Of a DNA stretch of 64,000 nt, positions 25,094 to 33,415 are shown piece after piece (the stretch's first letter is position 1; each line of letters starts with the position of its first letter). The DNA comes from Rufibacter sediminis. Lineage in GTDB: Bacteria; Bacteroidota; Bacteroidia; Cytophagales; Hymenobacteraceae. A program made the position numbers and the translations under genes. The notes under the pieces were generated by a model, which was not told the DNA's origin, ran no database searches, and saw nothing but the letters and a program-made list of their open reading frames with translations. The stretch spans positions 186,001 through 250,000 of the forward strand of contig NZ_JACOAF010000008.1 of assembly GCF_014269285.1 (NCBI RefSeq), written 5' to 3'.

Positions 25094-26881
25094 ATGATGC
25101 ATAAGTTAATCTCCGGGGCTTTCCTGTTGAGTTCATTTCTGTTTTGGGGCTGTTTTCCCGAAAAGGGCCCGCAAACGCCCGAGCAGGTGAAAACCCATTT
25201 GGTGGCTGAATTTGATTCCTTGCAGACTGTGGCGGGTCAGCAGTTGTTGAAAAGCGCCCAACACGGCGACTCCACGGCCGTGCGCCAGGCCTTTCATCAA
25301 ACCCGCCAAGCCTACAAGCAGATCGAATGGTTTACCGAGTATTACGCGCCTTCGGCCAGCCGTGAGCTGAACGGAGCGCCCTTGCCCGAGATTGAGATAG
25401 AGGAAACCCGGGTGTTCGACCCCTCGGGGTTACAGGTCATCGAAGAATTCCTCTATCCCACTTGGCAGGAGACCGGCAGACCAGAACTGGTGCGCGAGGT
25501 GAACGCCTTTCTCTCCACGCTCAAAAGAACCCGGGTGATTTTAGACGAATCGGTGCTGACCGAGGGCCATATTCTGGATGCCGCCAAACAGGAAGTCTTC
25601 CGGACCATGATTCTGGGCGTTTCGGGTTTTGACACGCCTTTGGCGAAAACGGGCGTAAAAGAGACGGCGGTAGCCTTGGCCTCGGTGGGGGAGGTGCTGT
25701 CCTTTTTCGGGGAGAATGCCGCATTGCAAAGGCTATTGAAGGACGCCATCGCCTTCACCGCCCAAAGTGCTGATTTCGATGCCTTTGACCGGATGGCGTA
25801 CATCAACCGATTCGCCACGCCCATCACCAGCCGCCTGGTGGCTTGGCAAAAGGAGTTGCAGATTCCGTTTGTACCGTCAGCGTTGGCGCTGAATCCCACG
25901 GCAACCTCGCTTTTTGACTCCGCGGCGTTCAACCCAGATTTCTTTACCGGCACCCTGGAGGCCCGGACCTCGCCGGAGAAGGTAGCTTTAGGCAAAGACC
26001 TGTTTCACAACCCCATTCTCACGGCGGGAGGGCGAACCTGCGGCAGTTGCCACCAACCAGAACTCGCCTTCACCGATGGTTTAGCCAAAAGCAATGCCTT
26101 GCAAAAGGGCAAATTCGTTTCCAGAAACGCGCCTACGCTTCTGTATGCCGGGCTCCAGCACGCGCAGTTCTATGACATGCGCTCCCCAACCCTGGAAAAC
26201 CAGGCCATGGATGTGATGGCGAACAAAGACGAGATGCACGCCTCAGTAGCTGAGGCAGCGGTTCGCCTGAGCCAGAAACCCGCGTATGTCGCGGCGTTCA
26301 AGAAGGCATTTCCCACGATGGAACAGGAGCTGAAACCCCGGTACGTGATGATGGCGCTGGCTTCTTACGTCCGGTCGCTGGCCCCGTTCCGGTCCCGGTT
26401 CGATTTGTACATGCGCGGCGACCAACGGCAGATGAACGGCCAGGAAATCAAAGGCTTCAACCTGTTCATGGGCAAGGCGAAATGCGGCACCTGCCACTTC
26501 ATGCCCGTATTCAACGGCACCGCCGGACCTTCCTTTTCCACCACCGAGGGAGAGGTGCTGGGAGTGTTGCAGTCGCCGGGCAGCAAGAACCCCGTCCTTG
26601 ACCCCGACGAGGGAAGGTACGTCCACAACAAGATTGACGAACTGAAATTCGCGTTTAAGACCCCCACCGTCAGAAACATTGCCAAAACAGCGCCTTACAT
26701 GCACAACGGCGCTTATAAAACCTTGAAAGAAGTCATTGATTTCTACAACCGCGGAGGAGGCAACGGCCTGGGCTTGAACCTGGAGCACCAGACCCTGCCC
26801 TCTGATGAACTTCACTTAACTGCCGAGGAACAGAAAGCCCTGATCGCCTTCCTCCATACGTTAACAGATCCTCCACTTTAA
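25094..26881 (+). CDS. di-haem cytochrome c peroxidase-like lipoprotein with N-terminal extension
   Basis: 596 residues from the ATG at 25094 (a second ATG follows at 25097); the frame extends upstream only through the terminator. Lipobox FLFWGC. Residues about 30-270 form a helical domain that looks imelysin-like or a family-specific extension. The C-terminal half is a bacterial cytochrome c peroxidase (MauG/CCP fold) with two haem sites, CGSCH (GRTCGSCHQPE) and CGTCH (AKCGTCHFMP), and TPTVRNIAKTAPYMHNGAYKTLKEV near the end. It probably reduces hydrogen peroxide or oxidises a substrate at the outer face. The lipobox is written within a copy of the dispersed hairpin (25140-25175). Confidence 0.88.
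   Translation: MMHKLISGAFLLSSFLFWGCFPEKGPQTPEQVKTHLVAEFDSLQTVAGQQLLKSAQHGDSTAVRQAFHQTRQAYKQIEWFTEYYAPSASRELNGAPLPEIEIEETRVFDPSGLQVIEEFLYPTWQETGRPELVREVNAFLSTLKRTRVILDESVLTEGHILDAAKQEVFRTMILGVSGFDTPLAKTGVKETAVALASVGEVLSFFGENAALQRLLKDAIAFTAQSADFDAFDRMAYINRFATPITSRLVAWQKELQIPFVPSALALNPTATSLFDSAAFNPDFFTGTLEARTSPEKVALGKDLFHNPILTAGGRTCGSCHQPELAFTDGLAKSNALQKGKFVSRNAPTLLYAGLQHAQFYDMRSPTLENQAMDVMANKDEMHASVAEAAVRLSQKPAYVAAFKKAFPTMEQELKPRYVMMALASYVRSLAPFRSRFDLYMRGDQRQMNGQEIKGFNLFMGKAKCGTCHFMPVFNGTAGPSFSTTEGEVLGVLQSPGSKNPVLDPDEGRYVHNKIDELKFAFKTPTVRNIAKTAPYMHNGAYKTLKEVIDFYNRGGGNGLGLNLEHQTLPSDELHLTAEEQKALIAFLHTLTDPPL
25140..25175. repeat. dispersed hairpin element inside the peroxidase signal peptide
   Basis: TGTTTTGGGGCTGTTTTCCC and GAAAAGGGCCCGCAAACG encode FWGCFPEKGPQTP, including the lipobox Cys. 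It shares CTGTTTTGGGGCTGTTTTC with the intergenic copy at 54283-54325. Confidence 0.65.
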
Positions 26882-26941
26882 GGAAAACGCGCCCAAAACG
26901 CCTGCCGGAGCAGAAGAAAGTGCTGACTTGTTTTACTTCCA

Positions 26942-27457
26942 TTACACCGAAAGTGGTTGAAAGCTGAACTGTTGGTACAATTTCCAGGGGCCACCCAGGT
27001 ACTCCCAAAGGGTTAGCCCGGTTCCTGTGATGGTGAAAGGAACAAAGGTTTCGCGCAAGGTGCTTTCCAACTCCTTCGCCTGCGCGGGCATTACTTTGTT
27101 CTGCACGGTGATGTGCGGTCTGAGCTTTTGCTTGTCCTGTGGTGTGAGCAGCGGTTGCCATTGTTGTTGAAGGCTTTGGTGCAGCTGCTGCAGTTCTTCA
27201 CTCACCAGCCTGTAAGCAACCCCCTTCCCGATGTTCATGAGCCCGGCTACTTCCAGCGTCATGGATTTCTGCCGGTGACAACGGGCCGCAAGCTCCTCCA
27301 CCAGGGTAGGGTACTGCGGGGGCAGGTGGTGAAACAAGGTGAGATGCGCTTTCAGGAAATTCCTTTCCGGCGGAAAGTGGGCATCTCTCAGGCCGGTGAA
27401 GAAGGCTTCGGCTTCTTCGTCAAGCGTGACGGTCAAGATAAGCGGGTTTTGAGGCAT
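26942..27457 (-). CDS. 2'-5' RNA ligase / cyclic phosphodiesterase-like protein
   Basis: 171 residues, 2H phosphoesterase fold. The two catalytic HxT/S motifs are HLTLFHH (His about 43) and HITVQNK (His about 121). I start it at the ATG of MPQNPLILTVTLDEE (27457); the longer frame reaches 27550 but overlaps the spacer and has no family similarity. Members open or form 2',5'-phosphodiester or cyclic-phosphate bonds in RNA or nucleotides. The substrate is unknown here. It lies immediately downstream of a histidine kinase gene on the same strand. Confidence 0.85.
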   Translation of the reverse strand: MPQNPLILTVTLDEEAEAFFTGLRDAHFPPERNFLKAHLTLFHHLPPQYPTLVEELAARCHRQKSMTLEVAGLMNIGKGVAYRLVSEELQQLHQSLQQQWQPLLTPQDKQKLRPHITVQNKVMPAQAKELESTLRETFVPFTITGTGLTLWEYLGGPWKLYQQFSFQPLSV

Positions 27458-27518
27458 ACGGGAACAGACGTAGTGCTGGTGGTAGTAGCCTCTACGGATT
27501 CCCGCCCGTGGCAGGCAA

Positions 27519-28733
27519 TTACAGGATGACCGTGAAAGTTGTTCCCTCATCCAGGGTACTGCTCACCTGAATCTCGCCCCCGGCATTATCCACCATCCGC
27601 TTCACAATGTAGAGCCCCAGGCCGCTGCCTTCCACGTGGTCATGCAAGCGCTTGAACATGGTGAACACCTTGTCTTTTTTGTCTTTGGGAATGCCCAGGC
27701 CATTGTCTGTGACCGAAAGGTGGGTTCTGCCGTCTACTTGGTTGGCCTGCACGAGTACCTCCGGAACCCGCTCGGGAGAGCGGTATTTGAGCGCGTTGCT
27801 CAGCAGGTTATGGACAATGCTCCGGAGGTTTTTGGGCGCGAAGCCTGGCAGGAGCGAGCCCCCGCTGCTAACCTCTATTCTGGCGCGGCTTTCATGGATC
27901 AGGTGAGCCAGGTCCAGTTTGGCGTCTTCCACCAACTGCTGGAGGTTCACCGCCTCCGTTGCTCCTGGCTCGCTATCTTGATCTGCTTCAATAACCGTCA
28001 CCAGAGAGCGGATGGTGTTGGTGAAACGCTGAAGCGAAGACCGCATCACCGCCACAATCTGTCGGAGCTCGTCGGGATCCAGTTCTTCCTTCTCCAATTC
28101 CTCGGTAAACGCATCCAGCAGCCCTTCAATGTTGGCCAGATGGGATTTCAGGTCATGGGAGGCGGTGTAGACGAAGCTGTCCAGGTCAAAGTTGGTGTTG
28201 GTGAGGGTTTTGTTTTGGTCAAGCAATTCCCTGTTCTCCCGTTGGCTTCGCTCCAGCAGCTCCAGGCTCTGGAGGTGAAAGGAGAGAAGGTCCGCAAACA
28301 TGGTGAACAGGTGGATGACCTTGGAGTTGTTCAACTGAGCTGGCTTGGCGTTGATGGCGCAGAGCGTCCCAAAAAAAGTGCCGTCTTTCAAGATGATCGG
28401 CACCGAGATATAGCTCTTGAGCCCATAGATGCGGGGAGTGTGGTGGTCCCGGTACTGCGAGTCCTGATCGACATCGTCAATGACAATAAGCTGACACTGG
28501 CCTTTCACCTCGTGGCAAAGCGTCGTCTCCACCTTCAGCTCACCGCCTTCTTTTAATCCGAAGTTCACCTCGTCCCGGACGCTGCAGGCTAGCCACCTAT
28601 CTTCTGTCACGCGGGCGATGGCGGCGAACCCCATCCCGGTTACCTGGCAGATAACCTCTAACATTTGGGGAACGACCGGTATCTGTCGGACCGCTTCCAG
28701 ATCACGGAACAATTCGTCCTGGTGGTCAATCAT
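27519..28733 (-). CDS. GAF-domain cytoplasmic sensor histidine kinase
   Basis: 404 residues from the ATG of MIDHQDELFRDLEAVRQIP (28733); the frame upstream is open but the start context favours this Met. An N-terminal GAF domain (about 20-165; GFAAIARV, YISVPIILKDGTFFGTLCAIN) suggests binding of a small ligand or tetrapyrrole. A coiled linker is followed by HisKA (SFVYTASHDLKSHLANIEGL, His at SHDLK) and HATPase (NLLSNALKY, DNGLGIP, GSGLGLYIVKRM). No membrane segments. Divergent from a lone receiver-domain gene, its probable partner. Confidence 0.9.
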   Translation of the reverse strand: MIDHQDELFRDLEAVRQIPVVPQMLEVICQVTGMGFAAIARVTEDRWLACSVRDEVNFGLKEGGELKVETTLCHEVKGQCQLIVIDDVDQDSQYRDHHTPRIYGLKSYISVPIILKDGTFFGTLCAINAKPAQLNNSKVIHLFTMFADLLSFHLQSLELLERSQRENRELLDQNKTLTNTNFDLDSFVYTASHDLKSHLANIEGLLDAFTEELEKEELDPDELRQIVAVMRSSLQRFTNTIRSLVTVIEADQDSEPGATEAVNLQQLVEDAKLDLAHLIHESRARIEVSSGGSLLPGFAPKNLRSIVHNLLSNALKYRSPERVPEVLVQANQVDGRTHLSVTDNGLGIPKDKKDKVFTMFKRLHDHVEGSGLGLYIVKRMVDNAGGEIQVSSTLDEGTTFTVIL

Positions 28734-29016
28734 TATGCTTCTATCTTGTTGGGGGAACTTGACACTACTGGTACCGCCCGAGTACACCCAGATAGAACCA
28801 TAGGTAAAAATAAAATTAAAATATGACTAAATCAGAAGTATGCTGCCTTTTTTCCTTAACCTGATCATTTTCATGGGGTTGAACACGTGGCAGCGGGTTT
28901 GTAGTGCGTCTTTTGTATAAGAAATGGATTTAACTGGCCCAAGCCCCCAACATTCTTTCAAATTGACAGTAGAAATACGGAAACTAAATGCGGAGGGCTC
29001 TGCCCCCGATTTCCAT

Positions 29017-29415
29017 ATGAGGAAGATTGTGACAGCGTTGGTGATTGATGATGACCCGGCTGCCTTGTTTGTGGCGAAGGGGGTGCTGAATAGAGTAGGA
29101 GCGGTAAAACACATCATTACCGCCCGAAATGGCCTGGAAGCCATTCAGGTAATTCAGAGCGCCACGGACGAAGGGCTCTGCCCCGAGCTCGTGCTCATTG
29201 ACATCAACATGCCCGTGATGGATGGTTTCGGGTTTGTAGAGGCCGTCCGGAAGTTGGAGTTGCCCTGTACCCCCATTCTGGCGATGCTCACCTCCTCAGA
29301 AAACCCCACCGATCTGGAAAAGGCCCACAGCCTTCACTTGGACGGTTACCTGCCCAAGCCGCTTAAAAAGAAACAACTACAGGAGTTTCTGGAAGGAACC
29401 CTCCGCGAAGAATAA
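29017..29415 (+). CDS. single-domain response regulator (CheY-like)
   Basis: 132 residues from the ATG of MRKIVTALVIDDDPA (29017), preferred because the upstream frame has no domain and a receiver should begin here. The phospho-acceptor is Asp62 in LIDINMP, with Thr in AMLTSSENP and Lys in PKPLKKKQL. No output domain, so it probably relays signals by protein contact. It is divergent from the GAF histidine kinase (283 nt between starts), and the pair is likely one two-component unit, as in many Bacteroidetes where a kinase faces a REC-only protein. Confidence 0.88.
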   Translation: MRKIVTALVIDDDPAALFVAKGVLNRVGAVKHIITARNGLEAIQVIQSATDEGLCPELVLIDINMPVMDGFGFVEAVRKLELPCTPILAMLTSSENPTDLEKAHSLHLDGYLPKPLKKKQLQEFLEGTLREE

Positions 29416-29516
29416 TACTATTTCTAAAATACCACCCGAAACGAAAATCGGGAGGTAAGCGCCCTATTAATAAGAGGCTGAAAGAAGGCCTTAAAAAAGG
29501 AATTGCTTGCCAGTCT

Positions 29517-29570
29517 TAGAGCGGTGTTTTGGGTCTGTTTTCGTAAAAACAGACCTAAAACACCGCTCTA
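29517..29570. repeat. dispersed hairpin element, extended 25-bp version
   Basis: Arm TAGAGCGGTGTTTTGGGTCT.. (29517-29541) pairs with 29546-29570 with one G-T pair. It lies between convergent genes and may terminate both. Confidence 0.8.
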
Positions 29571-29583
29571 CTTTAATCTGAGA

Positions 29584-30390
29584 CTATTCAAAACTCAACT
29601 CTATAAGAGAATCTAGTTTGTAATGTGGCTGAGGCTTAAACCGGTAGGTATCGTAACTAAAACTGTCTTCTGTAAAATCACATAGATCTATCTTCCCTAC
29701 AAATTCATTGGAATAGTAAAAGCTACCTTTCCCCAGTAACTTAAAACGGAGCTTAGTGGCGTAATTACCTGTTTTCGGGAGCTTGGTAATAAAGGAGCTG
29801 GCGGTTTTGGCTGGAAACTTTTTATCATAGTAACTATTCCCGCACTTGCTAAACTGCCAATACTCCACCGGCAACCATTTACCTGTTCTGTCCATTGCCT
29901 GAAGCACGCAGATGAAGCTTCCATCCTGCATCTGAACGGATACCGTGTCTTTGGTATTATTGATGACCCACACCTGGTTTAGCCCTAGATTATTGAGCAA
30001 ATGGGCAGAGTCAGCCATCATTATGTAATAGGCTTTGCTCTTTCTCACCTCCTTCAATTTTTGTTGGACAGACAGCTTTTTCCACCCTTCCTGCCAATCT
30101 AAATCAGCGGTGTTTAAGGTAGAAGCTTCTTCTCGGCAATAGCGCTCGTAGCTGGAGATAAAATTGGTGGCTTTGTAAGCGGTATCTACTACAATCAAGA
30201 AGCCATCAGGTAGCCCGGTGAGTTTGGGAATTGGCTCATCTTCCCCCATTAGATAATGCGCTGCTTCCATGGAGCCTTTTGCGCAATTATATTTTTGCTG
30301 AATGGTTTCCAAAGGAGTTTCTACAGCCTTTTTATGGCAGCCAAGGCAAAGAAATACAGAGAGATAGAGGTGGGTGTATAGCTTTCTCAT
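29584..30390 (-). CDS. hypothetical lipoprotein
   Basis: 268 residues, not recognised. The signal MRKLYTHLYLSVFLCLGC ends in a lipobox (Cys18), so it is probably anchored in the envelope. The body mixes helices and beta strands, with no motif I can name. Base composition is lower in GC than its neighbours, which may indicate transfer or low expression. Monocistronic, with the extended hairpin just downstream. Confidence 0.7.
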   Translation of the reverse strand: MRKLYTHLYLSVFLCLGCHKKAVETPLETIQQKYNCAKGSMEAAHYLMGEDEPIPKLTGLPDGFLIVVDTAYKATNFISSYERYCREEASTLNTADLDWQEGWKKLSVQQKLKEVRKSKAYYIMMADSAHLLNNLGLNQVWVINNTKDTVSVQMQDGSFICVLQAMDRTGKWLPVEYWQFSKCGNSYYDKKFPAKTASSFITKLPKTGNYATKLRFKLLGKGSFYYSNEFVGKIDLCDFTEDSFSYDTYRFKPQPHYKLDSLIELSFE

Positions 30391-30522
30391 GTCTCTTAGA
30401 TGCAGGCCTCATCCATTTTCCATAGAAGTGATAGAAACACATCCTTCAGAACCTTTTAGTGTCAGTCACAGTGAACCATGTATGGAATTTACGTATAGCT
30501 TCGCAGCCACAAACCACCAATC

Positions 30523-31890
30523 ATGGCTAAATACCCGGGAGAACTACTACTGATTGACGATGAAGAGCGCCTACGCCACGTGTTGGGGCGCGTGCTGGAA
30601 CTGGAAGGTTACCACGTGCGGCAGGCCGCCACAGCGCACGCGGGCCTGGAAATGATGCAACAGCACGCGCAAGACGTGTGGGTGGTGCTCTCTGATGTGA
30701 AGCTCCCCGATGACCATGGCCTGAATGTGCTCCAGAAAGTAAAGCAGAGGTACCCGCAAGCCGAGGTGATTCTCATGACCGCCTACGGTACCATTCAGGA
30801 TGGCGTGACGGCCATGAAGATGGGCGCGTTCGATTACCTCACCAAAGGCGACTCAGACGACCAACTGCTGGTGGTGGTGGAACGGGCCATGGAGAAAGCC
30901 AGTTTGCAGCGGCGCATCCAGGAACTGGAGAAACAGGTGGGCGTGAAGTACAGCCTGGACAGCATTCTGGGTAATTCTCCCGCGTTGCGGCAGGCCAAGG
31001 ACCTCACCGCCAAAGTCGCCCCCACTGATTCTACGGTGTTGCTGGAAGGGGAGACGGGCACGGGCAAGGAACTCTTCGCGCAGGCCATTCACCAGGCCAG
31101 CAGCCGGCGCGGCAAACCGTTTATGGCCCTTAACTGCAGCGCCTTCCCCAAAGATTTGCTGGAGTCGGAGCTGTTTGGGTACAAGAAAGGCGCTTTCACG
31201 GGAGCCATGACTGACAAAAAAGGCCTGCTGGAGGAAGCCCACACCGGCACCCTGTTTCTGGACGAGGTAGGCGAAATGCCCGCCGAGCTGCAGGCCAAAT
31301 TCCTGCGCGTGCTGGAAACGCAGACCTTCACCAAGCTCGGCGATACCAAACCCATCCAGGTCAACTTCCGGCTGGTAGCCGCCACCAACCGCGACATGGC
31401 CGCCGAGGCCGAAGCCGGGCATTTCCGTCCGGATTTGTACTACCGCCTCTCGGTGTTCAAGGTGCGGGTACCCACGCTGCGCGAACGGAAAGAGGACATT
31501 CCTACCTTAGCCAAACATTTCCTGCAAGTTTTCGCGGCCAAGCTCAACCCCAGGCTGCAGCACCTCAGCCCCGAGTTTGTGCAGAAGCTGCAGGCCTACC
31601 CCTGGAAAGGTAACATCCGGGAACTGAAGAACGTGCTGGAGCGCGCCGTCATCCTCGCCGAGGGCGATACCCTCACCCCCGATTTCCTGCCCGCCGAGTT
31701 CTGGTCGCTAAACACCTCCGCAGGAGCCGTGGAAAGCGACACCGCCCTGAGCACGGTTGAGAAAAACCACATCCGCAAGATTCTGACCCAGACCGGCGGC
31801 AACAAAACCGAAACCGCGCGCCTGCTCCACATCGGCCTCACCACCTTGTACCGCAAGATTCAGGAATACGGCTTGGGAGACGTTCACTAA
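30523..31890 (+). CDS. NtrC-family sigma-54 response regulator, likely Kdp regulator
   Basis: 455 residues: receiver domain with phospho-acceptor Asp58 (VVLSDVKLP), AAA+ sigma-54 activator domain with Walker A GETGTGKE, the sigma-54-contacting loop GAFTGA and Walker B TLFLDEVGEM, then a Fis-type helix-turn-helix (TETARLLHIGLTTLYRKI). It stands at the head of the kdp cluster, 0.9 kb before the first small gene. No KdpE is present anywhere in the locus, so it is the best candidate for the response regulator of the split KdpD/kinase system further down (inference). A sigma-54-like site at 32757 would be its target. Confidence 0.9.
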   Translation: MAKYPGELLLIDDEERLRHVLGRVLELEGYHVRQAATAHAGLEMMQQHAQDVWVVLSDVKLPDDHGLNVLQKVKQRYPQAEVILMTAYGTIQDGVTAMKMGAFDYLTKGDSDDQLLVVVERAMEKASLQRRIQELEKQVGVKYSLDSILGNSPALRQAKDLTAKVAPTDSTVLLEGETGTGKELFAQAIHQASSRRGKPFMALNCSAFPKDLLESELFGYKKGAFTGAMTDKKGLLEEAHTGTLFLDEVGEMPAELQAKFLRVLETQTFTKLGDTKPIQVNFRLVAATNRDMAAEAEAGHFRPDLYYRLSVFKVRVPTLRERKEDIPTLAKHFLQVFAAKLNPRLQHLSPEFVQKLQAYPWKGNIRELKNVLERAVILAEGDTLTPDFLPAEFWSLNTSAGAVESDTALSTVEKNHIRKILTQTGGNKTETARLLHIGLTTLYRKIQEYGLGDVH

Positions 31891-31934
31891 AACTCACTTG
31901 ATGTATTTGGTGCTAGCATCTGTTGGGACTTCCA

Positions 31935-31971
31935 TTTAGCGGCTGTTTTTCTGAAATCAGGCCAAAAACAG
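31935..31971. repeat. dispersed hairpin element copy
   Basis: TTTAGCGGCTGTTTTTCTG with AAATCAGGCCAAAAACAG, 45 nt after the NtrC-type regulator gene. Confidence 0.65.
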
Positions 31972-32035
31972 AAAAATGATTCTTCTTTGATTTCCACCAC
32001 GCTTGCGGTACAAGTCTAATGCCGATTCACCCACT

Positions 32036-32573
32036 TCTGCCCCTCCTAAGAGGGGAATTTCCGGCAACGGAAGCAGAAAAGGGAAAGTTGGCAGAAGGAA
32101 GCTATGTCTAGTTTTAATCACACATTCCGTCCCCCTCTGAAGGCAGTTCTGGTAAGTTTACCAAAAACAAGCTCTTCCGGATTTGCAATCCGGAAGCAAA
32201 TGAGTCGGGGATTTGTAATCCCCGAGGCGGTACTGTTTGAACTGCATCGGGGATTACAAATCCCCAGATAATGAAGTTCGGGATTGCAAATCCCGAACAG
32301 CCGAGCGATACGCATTCCGTCCCCCTTTGAAGGGGGTAGGGGGATGATTACTCGTGCAGTTCTACTCATACAGGATTTTACATTCCCGAGAATCGGCTTT
32401 CCATTTTACATAGCTGAAGCAGACGCCTCTTCAACCGCCTTTGTCATCCCCCAACCCCCTTCAAAGGGGGCCGAATGCATGCAAATAAATGTATGGGCTC
32501 CTTTAAAAGGATGCTCAACGTTCTCCCTTCTCTAGCTGATAATTCCCCTCCTGGGAGGGGTAGGGGTGGGTTT
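32036..32573. repeat. composite palindromic repeat module A (upstream of kdp)
   Basis: A gene-free stretch made of several short palindromes in a row: CCCCTCCTAAGAGGGG (32040 area), CTTCCGGATTTGCAATCCGG (32174-32196), TCGGGGATTTGTAATCCCC (32205-32225) and its inverse (32246-32265), GTTCGGGATTGCAAATCCCG (32276-32298), then CCCCCTTTGAAGGGGGTAGG (about 32320) facing its inverse at 32443-32470, and CCCCTCCTGGGAGGGG (about 32545). It closely parallels the module at 37955-38230. Confidence 0.8.
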
Positions 32574-32627
32574 CACTGCGTCCAATTACAACCTGAAATC
32601 TAACTCAAACCGCCTGACTTCTTTTCA

Positions 32628-32674
32628 AAACGGCAAGGGCACCCTACCAAAATGGTAGGGTGCCCTTGCCGTTT
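32628..32674. repeat. perfect 22-bp hairpin
   Basis: Arm 32628-32649 (AAACGGCAAGGGCACCCTAC..) and arm 32653-32674 are exact complements with a 3-nt loop. It is followed by a degraded dispersed hairpin near 32676-32712. May insulate kdp from upstream reading. Confidence 0.9.
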
Positions 32675-32756
32675 AGCAGTTCCTTTTTTGAAATCAGGCT
32701 AAAAACAGGATTGTAAATCAAGGGCTTACAGGGAACACCTAAGCAACAGCTGGTTT

Positions 32757-32773
32757 TGGCACACGGCTTGGCA
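32757..32773 (+). promoter_or_regulatory. possible sigma-54 promoter of the kdp cluster
   Basis: TGGCACACGGCTTGGCA resembles the sigma-54 consensus TGGCAC-N5-TTGC; the -12 element has a G where C is expected, or GG and GC are 11 rather than 10 nt apart. It lies 30 nt before the first small gene. Support comes from the adjacent NtrC-type activator. Moderate to low confidence. Confidence 0.4.
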
Positions 32774-32803
32774 ATAGGGGAGCAGAACCATTTAAAAATT
32801 TCT

Positions 32804-32899
32804 ATGGACCCTTTACTGCTTATCTCTCTTTTGCTGGCCTCCGGGCTGCTGTGCTTCTGGCTCTTCTTCAGGGCGGTTGATTTCTTTGACCACGTCTAA
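32804..32899 (+). CDS. 31-residue single-helix membrane peptide
   Basis: Begins MDPLLLISLLLASGLLCFWL and ends RAVDFFDHV. One transmembrane helix with a short charged C-terminus. It is the first frame after the possible sigma-54 promoter and precedes the uncharacterised 117-residue gene and KdpF by a few nucleotides each, so it is likely the first member of the kdp operon. It differs from KdpF, which is also present; a second small Kdp-associated peptide is possible. Confidence 0.55.
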   Translation: MDPLLLISLLLASGLLCFWLFFRAVDFFDHV

Positions 32900-32909
32900 T
32901 CCAGCGGCC

Positions 32910-33263
32910 ATGATTGAGCATTACCAAGTACTGGCCGAACTGGAGCGGGAGTTCCCCGAACTCACGTCGGAGCTGGAAGACACCGAGTGCAAACGCAACA
33001 TGTACCGGCAACTGTCCTGCTTCGCTCGGTTCACCAACCGGTTCATTGACCAACAGGACCTGGCGCAGGTGCGGCGGTGTTTCCAGCATGCCAACCACCT
33101 GTGGCAACACGGCGACCAGCGCGTGCAGGCGGCCCTGCAGAACAGCTACCTCTACGCGCTGCACCTGTACCAGAACAGCCAACTTTCCATGCAGCTCAGG
33201 ATTTTGCTGGGGCCGGCCTTAACGCGTTGTGCCCAGCAGCTCACCTATGCCCAACTGCCTTAA
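32910..33263 (+). CDS. uncharacterised Kdp-linked protein (possibly DUF7674)
   Basis: 117 residues from the ATG of MIEHYQVLAELEREFPELTS (32910); a TTG 33 nt upstream would also work but overlaps the preceding peptide gene. Soluble and helical, with repeated Tyr/His/Gln residues (DLAQVRRCFQHANHLWQHGD, ALQNSYLYALHLYQNSQLSM). I recall similar proteins, labelled DUF7674, in Bacteroidetes kdp clusters, but am not certain of the family. Position between the membrane peptide and KdpF implies a role in assembly or regulation of the potassium pump (inference). Confidence 0.65.
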   Translation: MIEHYQVLAELEREFPELTSELEDTECKRNMYRQLSCFARFTNRFIDQQDLAQVRRCFQHANHLWQHGDQRVQAALQNSYLYALHLYQNSQLSMQLRILLGPALTRCAQQLTYAQLP

Positions 33264-33290
33264 CCATTTGTTTCCATCTAATTCAACGCT

Positions 33291-33371
33291 ATGATGCTCC
33301 TTCTATTCCTTTTGAGCCTGGCCACCTTCGGGTATCTGTGCTACGTGCTCCTGCGGCCCGAAAAATTCTAA
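33291..33371 (+). CDS. kdpF: KdpF, small subunit of the potassium-transporting ATPase
   Basis: 26 residues, MMLLLFLLSLATFGYLCYVL followed by the conserved end LRPEKF. KdpF is a one-helix peptide that stabilises the KdpFABC complex in the inner membrane. The pattern and place directly before kdpA make the call firm despite its size. Tandem ATGs leave a one-codon uncertainty. Confidence 0.88.
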   Translation: MMLLLFLLSLATFGYLCYVLLRPEKF

Positions 33372-33415
33372 GCCGCCCGCCTTCCCTTTTATCCACTGTA
33401 AAAAGACAAGTTAGA

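Noticed and set aside
33077-33415. KdpA extended to a 684-residue protein
   Set aside because: The extra 113 residues run through the preceding 117-residue gene and kdpF in another frame; normal KdpA starts at 33416.
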